The notes: generated from the letters alone by a model not told the origin. 41,188 nucleotides of DNA from an uncultured Gammaproteobacteria bacterium (GCA_938034705.1 CALHMG010000105.1:1-41188); one strand, 5' to 3'. Numbered from the stretch's first letter, positions 18,410 to 26,121 are shown. Translations and numbers: made by a program.

Positions 18410-18504
18410 TCCGTTAAACGCTGAACCCACAGGACACGTCTTGCGCGTCGACGAAGAAAAAACAGATATACAAGCACACCCCAATCAAGCAGAGATCTTC
18501 ACCC

Positions 18505-19299
18505 ATGAGCGTAATCAGAAAAATTCCCGACACCCTTGATGGATTTCGTGTTGAGGTTGACGCGTCCCGACAACGTGCCGACATCATCCTCGATCGCCCG
18601 CCGATGAATGTCATAAACATGGGGCAGCGCGACGAACTTCGCGCGACGTTCGAGGCGCTTGATGACAATGATGCGGTTCGCATTATTGTGCTGCGAGCCG
18701 AGGGCGAAAACTTTTCGTCGGGCGGTTACATCAAGGGGTTCCTTGAGGCTTCGCCGGAACATGTGTCCAAGCTCGCGTGGAATATCGCCGCGCCGACTCG
18801 TTGCAGCAAACCCGTGATTGCGGCCAATCGTGGCTATACCTTTGGTGTTGGCTTTGAAATTTCGCTCGCCTGTGATTTCAGAGTGGCGTCCGAAACAACT
18901 CAATATGCGCTGCCCGAGCAGCGTCTTGGACAAATACCGGGCTCCGGTGGGTCTGCGCGTCTGCAGAAGATCATCGGGATCACGCGCACCAAAGACATGG
19001 TCATGCGATCGCGGCGTATCAAAGGCCAGCAGGCTTACGACTGGGGTATCGCGACCGAGTGTGTTGCAGACGATCAGCTGGAGCAAACGGTCGACGCGTT
19101 GTGCGATGAGCTGATCGGTTTTTCGCCGCTTGCCCAGCGAACGGCCAAGCGACTGCTTAACGATACCGAAGATGCTTTGCTGACCACGGCGATAGAACTC
19201 GAAGGCTACAACTATTCGCGCTTACGCCAGTCCGAAGATTTTGCTGAGGGAGTCGCCGCGTTTCACGAAAAACGCAAACCGAACTTCAAAGGATCCTGA
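18505..19299 (+). CDS. Enoyl-CoA hydratase/isomerase family protein
   Basis: A 264-aa crotonase-fold enzyme. Both catalytic glutamates of true hydratases are present: E118 in VGFEISLACD and E138 in LPEQRLGQIPGSGG. The oxyanion-hole region is SSGG (71-74) and GYTFGVG (110-116). It probably adds water to an unsaturated acyl-CoA made by the upstream ligase and hydroxylase. The 95-bp gap before it may contain its own promoter or processing site. It converges with the DddP-like gene, the two stops being 19 bp apart. Confidence 0.92.
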   Translation: MSVIRKIPDTLDGFRVEVDASRQRADIILDRPPMNVINMGQRDELRATFEALDDNDAVRIIVLRAEGENFSSGGYIKGFLEASPEHVSKLAWNIAAPTRCSKPVIAANRGYTFGVGFEISLACDFRVASETTQYALPEQRLGQIPGSGGSARLQKIIGITRTKDMVMRSRRIKGQQAYDWGIATECVADDQLEQTVDALCDELIGFSPLAQRTAKRLLNDTEDALLTTAIELEGYNYSRLRQSEDFAEGVAAFHEKRKPNFKGS

Positions 19300-19318
19300 G
19301 GCGACATCAGATCTCGGT

Positions 19319-20515
19319 CTACAGCCAGTCGGTTTCAAGCGGATAGTCTGACAGAAGCTGTGGACCGTCTGCCCTGATCCAGACTGGCTGCTCGAGTTTT
19401 ACACCCTCGCTGCCGCCCGCCTCGCCAACGTAACACTCAAGGCAAACGACCATATTCTCCTCAAACATGCCGTCGTAGGCGCCCCACTGTTCGTCCTCGC
19501 GATACCAGATCAATGGATACTCGACGTCCATGCCGCAGCCATGGGCGACGTCGGCGTAGCGGTTAGGGATGCATTGGGTCGGCAGCTGATAAGCCTGATC
19601 TGAATATTCGAGGAAACTGATGCCGGGTTTCAGCAGGCGCATATTGTGCTCAAGCTGCTCGTGGGCCAACGTGTAGAGCCGACGCTGCTGGTCGGTAGGC
19701 GTGGTCTCACCAATCGTCCAGCTTCGGGATATGTCGTTGTAAAAGCCGCCCGGGCCTATCAGGTCCGTATCGAATGCGAGCAGTTCACCCTGCTCCATGA
19801 CGCGATCCGATGTTTCCTGGAACCACGGATTGGTCCGTGGCCCGCTTGTAAGCAGACGTGTTTCAGGATATTCACCACCCAGCGCGATGCTTTCACCGAT
19901 GAGAATTGCCAGCGCTTGCGATTCACGCATCCCCGGCTGGATCGACTCACGCATTTTCGTTACGGCGACCTCAGCCGTTGCAAGGGATCTCTTCAGCGCG
20001 CCGACTTCTTCGTTGGACTTGATACTTCTCGCGTGCTGCATGACATTTTTGCCGTCGGTGATCTCGAAGTCGAGGGCGTTGATGGCGTTTAGATAAAGCG
20101 TGTCCGCTCGATCAACCGCGATGCGTCTGTTTCCATCACAGTGTGTGGCCACAACGTCCGCGATCTCGGCAGCCCATCGAGTTGCCATCTCGTCGCCACG
20201 CTCGCCAACCATCATGTAGTCGACGGCCAGAGAGGGCCGGACTTCGTCGATGAGCTCCAGCTCATCGCTGAGGTGTGACGAGCTTGGAAGATCAAACAGG
20301 ATCGTCGGGCCGTCGGTGACCACCAGCGCGTAGCGACACACGTTGTGCATCGTCCAGACCTGCATGTTGCGGCTGCCCGTTGTGTATCGAATATTGATCG
20401 GATCAAACAGAACGATCGCGCCGATGTCGCGTTGTGCCAGTTGTGCCTGAACCCGACCGTGACGCCACTGTCGAATAGACGCTGTATCGAATGCGGAGTC
20501 CGCTTTGCTGATCAA
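19319..20515 (-). CDS. M24-fold metalloprotein related to DMSP lyase DddP
   Basis: A 398-aa pita-bread-fold protein. All six M24 metal ligands are present: D249, D251, D261, H325, E360 and E375. Compared with DddP as I remember it, each ligand keeps a constant offset of 46 (D295, D297, D307, H371, E406, E421), and long segments match, such as FDPINIRY (37-44), ETRLLTSGPRTNPWFQE (218-234) and DISRSW (261-266). Y320 corresponds to the conserved Tyr366. The catalytic Asp377 position is V331 here, with an Asp at 330. It may therefore be a DMSP lyase variant or a related lyase or peptidase. It starts with TTG, overlapping the upstream stop as TTGA. Confidence 0.82.
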   Translation of the reverse strand: MISKADSAFDTASIRQWRHGRVQAQLAQRDIGAIVLFDPINIRYTTGSRNMQVWTMHNVCRYALVVTDGPTILFDLPSSSHLSDELELIDEVRPSLAVDYMMVGERGDEMATRWAAEIADVVATHCDGNRRIAVDRADTLYLNAINALDFEITDGKNVMQHARSIKSNEEVGALKRSLATAEVAVTKMRESIQPGMRESQALAILIGESIALGGEYPETRLLTSGPRTNPWFQETSDRVMEQGELLAFDTDLIGPGGFYNDISRSWTIGETTPTDQQRRLYTLAHEQLEHNMRLLKPGISFLEYSDQAYQLPTQCIPNRYADVAHGCGMDVEYPLIWYREDEQWGAYDGMFEENMVVCLECYVGEAGGSEGVKLEQPVWIRADGPQLLSDYPLETDWL

Positions 20516-21972
20516 TTACCGAGGCCTGCGGCATCAAGACCGGCAAGTCGCCCGGTTACGGCGCCTCTCAGGACGGATGTCGCTCCCGGGTAGACGTCGT
20601 AATAAAGACCGACGGTTTCCCCGGCCGCGTACAGCCCCGGAATTTCGTCGCCTGCGGTGTTAACCACTCTGGAGTGCGCGTTGACCTTCAGTCCGCCAAA
20701 CGTAAAGCAGTTTGCGGCCACGATCGGCCAGGCTCTGAACGGGCCACGCTCGATCGTGCGTGCCCAGTTCGACTTGCGCGGCTTAATACCGCTTGTGGCA
20801 AGACCATCGGTCTTCAGCGGATCGAAACCGTCCGGGTGAGGGCAGGCGTTGTTATAGCTGTCGACGGTTTCAGCAAGGACCTCGGGGATGATATCGAGTT
20901 TTGCCGCGAGTTCGTCGAGGGTGTCGGCTTCAACGGGTGCGATCCGGCTTCTTACGGTGACAGGCCAGTTGTCGACATCGTCGAGCGTGGCATCGTGAAT
21001 CGACCAGGCAAGTCCGTGGGGCTCCATCATGATGCGTCGCGAAATCACCTCGTACACGGCGTCCGTCATCGCAGGCGCCTCGTCCGTAAATCGCTCGCCG
21101 TTTTCGTTAACAAGGATCCCGAGTGCGTAGTTGAGCACGACAGGCTCCCAGTCTTCGCTGCGTGGATCTACCGGCTGGGCATGGAAGCTGCCGAAATTTC
21201 CGCAGGGCGCAGCGCCGATATCGAGCGCCATTCGCACGCCTTCACCGCGGTTGTAATAGCCACCGCGAGCCACCGGGCGCGTGTACGCGGACTGTGGACC
21301 GATGTAGTGTGCGAGCATTTCCTGATTGCCCTCAAAGCCGCCGCAGCCGAGGACCACACCACGTCCGATGAAATTGACCGGCCGGTTTCCGGCTTCCCGT
21401 GCGCCTATTCCGATGACCTCTCCTCGGTCGTTGCGCAGCAGTTCGTTGGCAGTGGTTTCGTAGAAAAAGGTGATGTTGTCGCTGGCGTCAGCGTGGGCGC
21501 CAAGCGCCTCAATCAGCGCCAGCCCGCCGCCAACCGGCGCGATGCGCGTTGTGGACTGGCTGAGGAAGTAGGTTGGAATTTCATCGAATTTTACGCCGAA
21601 CGATTTCAGCCACTTCAACACCTTTGGGGCGTTGTCGGCGAGCGCCGCAACAAGATTCGGATCCGCCATCCCGGCGGCTTTGAGCAGCCCGGGCCAGTTG
21701 TCGTAATCAAGAACCGCGTCTTTGATCAGCTCGGGGTCAGGGTGCAGCACACCATTCGCACCCAGCTTGTCCTCGAAGTCATCCGAAACTTCATCTTCAG
21801 ACTTCATGCGCCACAGCGACTCGGTGTAGCGCGTGTTGCCTCCACGCTCTTCGGCGACAGATCTTTCCAGGACGGCGACCCTCGCGCCGGCCTGTTCTGC
21901 AGAGACGGCGGCCGACATGCCCGCGATACCGCAGCCGACTACGATGACGTCAAATTCATGTTGGGTGGTCAT
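20512..21972 (-). CDS. FAD-dependent dehydrogenase, TcuA / fumarate-reductase flavoprotein family
   Basis: A 486-aa flavoprotein. The FAD dinucleotide motif VGCGIAGMSAA starts about 12 residues from the N-terminus, followed by GGNTRYTES, VLGCGGFEGN and the C-terminal GLYAAGE...VYPGATSVLRGAVTGRLAG. This pattern is typical of tricarballylate dehydrogenase TcuA and related succinate/fumarate-type enzymes. I chose the ATG at 21972, which places MTTQHEFDVIVVG next to the FAD strand; an in-frame GTG at 21990 is less likely. It lies between the hydroxyacid dehydrogenase gene and the DddP-like gene on one strand, and its TGA overlaps the next TTG start. Probable substrate is a small di- or tricarboxylate or an unsaturated acid. 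Confidence 0.88.
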   Translation of the reverse strand: MTTQHEFDVIVVGCGIAGMSAAVSAEQAGARVAVLERSVAEERGGNTRYTESLWRMKSEDEVSDDFEDKLGANGVLHPDPELIKDAVLDYDNWPGLLKAAGMADPNLVAALADNAPKVLKWLKSFGVKFDEIPTYFLSQSTTRIAPVGGGLALIEALGAHADASDNITFFYETTANELLRNDRGEVIGIGAREAGNRPVNFIGRGVVLGCGGFEGNQEMLAHYIGPQSAYTRPVARGGYYNRGEGVRMALDIGAAPCGNFGSFHAQPVDPRSEDWEPVVLNYALGILVNENGERFTDEAPAMTDAVYEVISRRIMMEPHGLAWSIHDATLDDVDNWPVTVRSRIAPVEADTLDELAAKLDIIPEVLAETVDSYNNACPHPDGFDPLKTDGLATSGIKPRKSNWARTIERGPFRAWPIVAANCFTFGGLKVNAHSRVVNTAGDEIPGLYAAGETVGLYYDVYPGATSVLRGAVTGRLAGLDAAGLGN

Positions 21973-22078
21973 GGTCTGAAAACAAATCACAAGGTGAACG
22001 TGTCTTGAGGCTACCTGTGGTCACGCGCTGGTGCAGCCGGCTGTCCACACCTTGGAAGTTTGATCGCCGGTTTTCGAC

Positions 22079-23041
22079 TCAGACTGTGCGACCTGCCGGA
22101 ACCACCTCATACCCGGGTTCCTCCGGTTCGTCATCGACAATTTCAGCGGGAAAACCCGGTGCGGTGACGCTCACGTTGCACGCTTCTTCAAGCCGCTTGA
22201 TGATGTTGGGTGAGTGTTCGTCAGGGCCGTATCGCTTCTCGCCATCTTTGAAAATATCGATCATCACCGGATTCATCTCGAGCGGTACGCCCGCTCGGTC
22301 CGCGACTTCCTGAAACAGTCCAATATCCTTGCTCACCAGGCCCATCGTGAAATTAATGTCGCGGCTGCCGTTGAGGATGATCTGACTTTCCGTCTCGTGC
22401 ACAAACGAATTTCCTGAAGAAATTTTGAACGCTTCGTATGTAGTTCCGAGATCCATACCGGCCTGCTTCATCGTTGTCAGCGCTTCAGCAAGCGTGATGA
22501 GATTGGCTGTCGCAAGAAAATTGGTTGCGACTTTGAGTATTGAAGCTGAACCGAGTTCACCGGTGTGCAGAATGCGACGGCCCATTTTTGTCAGCAGGGG
22601 CAACATGCGCTCAAACGTGTCTCGCTCACAGCCGGCAAAAATCGCTATGTTGCCGGTTGCGGCGCGGTGACAGCCACCCGAAACCGGGCAGTCAACGGGC
22701 TCGCCACCGGCCGCCTTGACCTTGTCACCGAGTCGTTTGACTTCGGCTTCATCGGTGGTGCTCATTTCAGCCCAGATTTTCCCCGGCGTCATTCCGGCAA
22801 GTATGCCGTCATCAGCTTCCATGACGGCGGCGCTGGCGGCTGGTGACGGTAGACATGTAATAACGACATCGCATGCCTGCGCCATTGCTTTCGGGCTGTC
22901 GGCAAACGTAGCGCCTTTTTCTACCAGGGGCTGTGCGGCCGCTGGATCAAGATCGCGGATCATGAGATCTACGTTGTTCCGAAGAAGACTGCCGGCAAGT
23001 TTTCCACCGACATTGCCGAGTCCAATAAATCCAACTTTCAT
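22079..23041 (-). CDS. NAD(P)-dependent 3-hydroxyisobutyrate dehydrogenase family protein
   Basis: A 320-aa beta-hydroxyacid dehydrogenase. The Rossmann motif GFIGLGNVGG is at 4-13, the substrate-binding DCPVSGG is at 117-123, and the catalytic Lys170 with N174 is in LKVATNFL. Related enzymes oxidise 3-hydroxyisobutyrate or 3-hydroxypropionate, or reduce tartronate semialdehyde. The open frame extends 54 codons upstream, but the conserved first strand MKVGFIG begins at the ATG at 23041, so I use that start. It is the first gene of a three-gene minus-strand run with the TcuA-like and DddP-like genes, 106 bp before the former. A role with C3 acids would fit a DMSP or acrylate-type pathway, but this is inference. 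Confidence 0.9.
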   Translation of the reverse strand: MKVGFIGLGNVGGKLAGSLLRNNVDLMIRDLDPAAAQPLVEKGATFADSPKAMAQACDVVITCLPSPAASAAVMEADDGILAGMTPGKIWAEMSTTDEAEVKRLGDKVKAAGGEPVDCPVSGGCHRAATGNIAIFAGCERDTFERMLPLLTKMGRRILHTGELGSASILKVATNFLATANLITLAEALTTMKQAGMDLGTTYEAFKISSGNSFVHETESQIILNGSRDINFTMGLVSKDIGLFQEVADRAGVPLEMNPVMIDIFKDGEKRYGPDEHSPNIIKRLEEACNVSVTAPGFPAEIVDDEPEEPGYEVVPAGRTV

Positions 23042-23505
23042 AGTCAGGCACCGTTGTTGCGGGAGTGGTTGTGTGGTTGCGACCAAGTTTGCCTCAAGCC
23101 TCCACAACGCGGGGATGCGCGACGTGCTGGGCCGCGCGGTCAAATTACGTCTGAGCGTCAGTCTCTCTGGATGCACGGGCCGGGTTGTCGGGGACAAAGC
23201 CACTCTGTTCGTCGGCGGTCACGGGCCTGAAAACGCCGAAGTCTCCTGATTTTGGTCCCGGGCGGGTGAAATCGGCGTTTCGAGCAGCCTTGCAACTATA
23301 TGAATTTAAAGGGAAAAAGATCTGTGAGGATTCGGATGACCTTTTTCGGGATAAATCATCGCTCGCCATGGTCCAAATCCATGTACGAACCCGGCCGCGA
23401 TGCCTGAACTGGTCGTCTGTCCGGAACCCTGCCGTCGAGTGTCGGCAACCAACTAAAACGAGTGAAGGCTAGAGATACCCCTGCCGACCCGACTCAAGAG
23501 AGAGT
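23042..23505. other. Divergent intergenic region upstream of the CNPC-repeat gene
   Basis: 464 bp without a convincing gene. A locally AT-rich patch near 23285-23325 (ACTATATGAATTTAAAGGG) stands out and could hold a promoter for the rightward gene, but no spacing to a good -35 box could be settled. AAGAGAGAG at about 23493-23501 is the likely ribosome binding site. I found no tRNA, terminator or sigma-54 site here. Confidence 0.5.
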
Positions 23506-24417
23506 GTGATGAACAATAACGATTTCCAATTCAAACTGAAGCCGTTGCACCTTGCGGTTGCAACAGCACTGGTTGGCGTAACCAGCGGCCCGATTATGGC
23601 GACCGAGACGTCGACGTTTACCGCTGAACGCATTATCGTCGCCAGCTGCAACCCCTGTGCGGCAGCGAAGTGCAATCCATGCGCGGCCAAATGCAACCCC
23701 TGCGCGGCTGCCAAGTGCAATCCGTGTGCGGCTAAATGCAATCCTTGTGCCGCAAAGAAAAAGAAGTGCAATCCCTGTGGAGCGTGTAATCCGTGCGCTG
23801 CCAAATGCAATCCGTGCGCAGCCAAGAAGTGCAATCCGTGTGCGGCAAGCGCGTGTAACCCTTGCAACCCCTGCAATCCCTGTGGCGCTGCTGCTGCCGT
23901 AAACCCCTGCGCGGTCAAGCGTAACCCCTGTCACCCAACCTACAAGTGCACACCCTGTGGCCTCGCCGAGCTGGGCAAAGCGCTGTGGGCCGATCCAAAG
24001 TTCAGCACTAACGGGCTGGCTTGCGCGACGTGCCACGTCGGCGGACAGGCTGCTTTCCTTCCGACTTTTGCCCAGGCCTACCCGCACCCGGTTGCGATGG
24101 CCACCGCGATTGGCATCAAGGAAATGACGGCAGAAGAGATGGTGCAGTTCTGTCTCGTTCAGCCGATGGCTTCCAAGACACTGGCGTGGGACTCGAAAGA
24201 GCTCGCTGCACTTACCGCATACACGCTTGAAGTTCAGAAGGGCTTTAACCCCTGTGCGGCTACAGGCGGCGGCTGTAATCCGTGTGCTGCCAAATGCAAC
24301 CCATGCGCGGCCAAGTGCAATCCGTGTGCGGCCAAGAAGTGCAACCCATGCGCCGCCAAGTGCAATCCTTGTGGTGCCAAGTGCAACCCATGCGCGGCTA
24401 AGAAGACAACAGGCTGA
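23506..24417 (+). CDS. Exported CNPC-repeat protein with an embedded c-type haem motif
   Basis: A 303-aa protein with about 42 cysteines (14%). A signal peptide spans residues 1 to about 32 (lysines at 10 and 12, hydrophobic core, cleavage probably after IMA). Residues 48-151 carry 12 CNPC motifs, mostly as CNPCAAK or CNPCAAAK, plus NPC and CTPC variants. Residues about 152-245 form a small cytochrome-like domain: [12 protein letters not shown], then CATCH at 173-177, similar to the N-terminal haem segment of MauG/CcpA-type proteins; M221 or another downstream Met may be the axial ligand. Residues 257-299 carry 6 more CNPC units. The periplasmic location would permit haem attachment. Binding of Cu, Zn or other soft metals by the repeats is plausible. 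Function unknown. Confidence 0.88.
   Translation: MMNNNDFQFKLKPLHLAVATALVGVTSGPIMATETSTFTAERIIVASCNPCAAAKCNPCAAKCNPCAAAKCNPCAAKCNPCAAKKKKCNPCGACNPCAAKCNPCAAKKCNPCAASACNPCNPCNPCGAAAAVNPCAVKRNPCHPTYKCTPCGLAELGKALWADPKFSTNGLACATCHVGGQAAFLPTFAQAYPHPVAMATAIGIKEMTAEEMVQFCLVQPMASKTLAWDSKELAALTAYTLEVQKGFNPCAATGGGCNPCAAKCNPCAAKCNPCAAKKCNPCAAKCNPCGAKCNPCAAKKTTG
23647..23958 (+). repeat. Coding tandem repeat array 1 (CNPC units)
   Basis: Twelve CNPC motifs (three of them overlapping in [10 protein letters not shown]) encoded by units of mainly 21 or 24 bp. Units differ at synonymous positions (AAC/AAT, CCC/CCA/CCG/CCT, TGT/TGC, GCC/GCT/GCA) while the amino acids stay fixed, pointing to selection on the protein rather than recent duplication alone. 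Confidence 0.9.
24274..24405 (+). repeat. Coding tandem repeat array 2 (CNPC units)
   Basis: Six [14 protein letters not shown] units after the haem domain, again 21-24 bp long and varied at third positions. A single NPC (residues 248-250) leads into the array. The same motif on both sides of the haem domain makes a repeat-haem-repeat architecture. Confidence 0.9.
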
Positions 24418-24453
24418 GTGCCTTCTGACTGATCTTCAGTCAAACAGATCGAG

Positions 24454-24490
24454 CGGTGAGAGCGGCAACGCTCTCACCGTTTGTCGTTTT
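24454..24490 (+). terminator. Intrinsic terminator after the CNPC-repeat gene
   Basis: A perfect 11-bp stem (CGGTGAGAGCG at 24454-24464 with its complement at 24469-24479) is closed by a GCAA tetraloop and followed by TTTGTCGTTTT. It lies 36 bp after the CNPC gene stop and just before the best start of the SUMF1-like gene. It probably reduces, without fully blocking, transcription into the downstream gene. Confidence 0.85.
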
Positions 24491-24493
24491 GCA

Positions 24494-25333
24494 TTGGTGA
24501 TTTTGTCCGCACTGATAGCGCCCGCCGAAGCTGGCGTGAATGCGGCGGAGCCTGAAACCGTGACCGTTCCTGCGGGTGCGTTCATAGCGGGGTCAACCCG
24601 CGCGGAACGAGAGGCCGCCTATTTGCTCGACGAAGCCGCCTACGGGCACCGGATCACACGGGAACAGCGTTGGTATGAATCCGAGCGTGACGTCACGTCT
24701 GTGACGACGGGGACGTACAGCATCATGAAGAATCTGGTGACCAATGCGCAGTACGAAAAGTTTGTGGCAGATACCGGGCACCGCGTACCGGACGTGACGC
24801 GTGATCTCTGGGAGAGTTACGGGCTGATCCATCCGTTTGAGAGAACCAGGCGACACGCGTGGTCGGACATGAAGCCGCCCGCCGGGCGAGAGCTTCATCC
24901 CGTGGTGCTGGTGAGCATCAACGATGCCCGCTCATACGCAAAGTGGCTTTCGACCAGGACCGGCGACTTATGGCGCCTGCCTTCTCAGGAGGAGTGGGAG
25001 AAGGCAGCGCGGGGTGTTGACGGTCGATGGTTCCCATGGGGCAACGCGTACGACCCAAAGCGCCTTAACAGTCACGATCTTGGTCCCTTCGACACGGTCC
25101 CCACAGGCCAATTTGCCAAGGGTGTCAGTCCTTTCGGTATGAATGATGCAGCCGGTCAGGTGTTTGAGTGGACGGGAACTCCATCCGGTCCGGATCGTCA
25201 TACGGTGAAGGGCGGATCGTGGGATGATAAGGGTTGCGGTGTTTGCCGCCCGGCCGCGCAACATGGTCGACCGAGCGATATCAAACACATTCTGATCGGC
25301 TTCAGGCTGGTCAGAGAGCTGGCTGACCATTGA
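24494..25333 (+). CDS. Exported SUMF1/FGE-fold protein with non-canonical cysteines
   Basis: A protein of about 279 aa with the SUMF1 (formylglycine-generating enzyme/EgtB/PvdO) fold: ETVTVPAGAFIAGS opening, WRLPSQEEWEKAARG, FPWGNAYD, GMNDAAGQVFEWT, and a C-terminal KGGSWDD...GFRLVRE. Canonical FGE has two active-site cysteines 3 and 8 residues after GGS; here the cysteines are 6 and 9 after (C-G-V-C), so classic FGE activity is doubtful. The N-terminus has a hydrophobic stretch ending APAEA, a probable signal peptide. There is no in-frame ATG between the previous stop and the domain: TTG at 24494 is the best start, with GTG at 24497 or an upstream CTG as alternatives. Likely acts in the periplasm with the CNPC-repeat protein. 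Confidence 0.78.
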   Translation: MVILSALIAPAEAGVNAAEPETVTVPAGAFIAGSTRAEREAAYLLDEAAYGHRITREQRWYESERDVTSVTTGTYSIMKNLVTNAQYEKFVADTGHRVPDVTRDLWESYGLIHPFERTRRHAWSDMKPPAGRELHPVVLVSINDARSYAKWLSTRTGDLWRLPSQEEWEKAARGVDGRWFPWGNAYDPKRLNSHDLGPFDTVPTGQFAKGVSPFGMNDAAGQVFEWTGTPSGPDRHTVKGGSWDDKGCGVCRPAAQHGRPSDIKHILIGFRLVRELADH

Positions 25334-25384
25334 GTTTTAACCCGACGTTGACGCTACCGAAACACTACCGAACGAGTTCAGGCC

Positions 25385-26101
25385 ATGGCAGAAATTAAAG
25401 TACCGGACATTCAGACGCTGTCGCGCGACCGCCTTGAGGAGATGCGGGCCGCCGGCCTTGAGATCAAAGAGTGCTATCGCGTCCTGGAAAAGGCCGACAT
25501 GAATATCGTGGGTGAATGCCTGCGAGGTCAGGGCACCTTCTACGAAATGGATCATTACCCCCAGGGCGATGTCTATGACGGCGAAACGTTCTGTCAGTAC
25601 TACTATCACAATCACCGTGGGCTGGCCGGGGAACACGGTCACTTCCACACTTTCGTCCGCGCGAAGGGTATGCCGGAGGGTGTTGAGCCCGTCGACTATC
25701 AGGGTCCGGAAAAGTGGCCTGAAGGTGACGATCGACTCGCGCATATCGCGGCGATTTCGATGGATCCGCGGGGCTACCCCACGGGGATGTTTGCCACCAA
25801 TCGATGGGTGACGGACGAAAACATGTATCCGGCTTCAGACGTTGAAAAAATGATCGACAACTTCAAAATCGATCACGCCAGCCCTAACTGGCCTGTCAAT
25901 CGATGGCTGACGGCGATGTTCAGACTGTTTCGCCCTCAGGTTGTTGCGTTGCTTGAGCATCGCGATATCGTTATTGACGAGTGGGCGAAATCAAAGCCGG
26001 ATGTCGACGTCTATGAAGATCGTGAACTCGAAACAACGGGTGAACTGATTCTGTCTGTGGACAGTCAGATCAGAGCGGTGGAACAAGCGCTCGGCGCCTG
26101 A
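25385..26101 (+). CDS. His-rich protein of unknown function (possibly DUF6969 family)
   Basis: A 238-aa soluble protein without signal peptide or membrane segment. The conserved-looking core holds clustered potential metal ligands: MDHYPQGDVYD (55-65), YYYHNHRG (72-79) and GEHGHFHTF (82-90). The layout resembles a family I remember as DUF6969, but I cannot confirm this. It follows the SUMF1-like gene by 51 bp on the same strand and probably belongs to the same transcript. A metal-dependent enzyme or metallochaperone that serves the CNPC-repeat protein is possible; nothing in the sequence proves it. Confidence 0.72.
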   Translation: MAEIKVPDIQTLSRDRLEEMRAAGLEIKECYRVLEKADMNIVGECLRGQGTFYEMDHYPQGDVYDGETFCQYYYHNHRGLAGEHGHFHTFVRAKGMPEGVEPVDYQGPEKWPEGDDRLAHIAAISMDPRGYPTGMFATNRWVTDENMYPASDVEKMIDNFKIDHASPNWPVNRWLTAMFRLFRPQVVALLEHRDIVIDEWAKSKPDVDVYEDRELETTGELILSVDSQIRAVEQALGA

Positions 26102-26121
26102 CGGCAGAAATTTGCGCCGTC
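26100..26121. terminator. Short hairpin between convergent genes
   Basis: GACGGC (26100-26105) and GCCGTC (26116-26121) form a 6-bp stem with a 10-nt loop, spanning the 20-bp gap between the convergent stops of the His-rich gene and the SDR gene. It lacks a long T tract on either strand, so it may be a weak bidirectional terminator. Confidence 0.4.

Noticed and set aside
20674-22008. 444-codon plus-strand open frame
   Set aside because: It lies wholly antisense to the TcuA-like flavoprotein, which has clear FAD motifs; the antisense translation shows no recognisable domain.
23469-24087. Antisense open frames rich in AAHGLH or Arg/Ala repeats over the CNPC gene
   Set aside because: They mirror the repeat on the opposite strand; they have no ribosome binding site or non-repetitive domain.
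23647-24405. CRISPR-like array
   Set aside because: Repeats are 21-24 bp, in frame, without unique spacers, and translate as CNPCAAK units inside a clear exported protein.
23506-24417. Methanobactin-like or other small-peptide precursor
   Set aside because: The protein is long, has a Sec-type signal and a haem domain, and no maturation genes of known copper-peptide pathways are adjacent.
24494-25333. SUMF1-like protein as the maturase for the sulfatase at 7.5-9 kb
   Set aside because: It appears exported while the sulfatase appears cytoplasmic, and its cysteines are not at the FGE positions. The genes are 15 kb apart.
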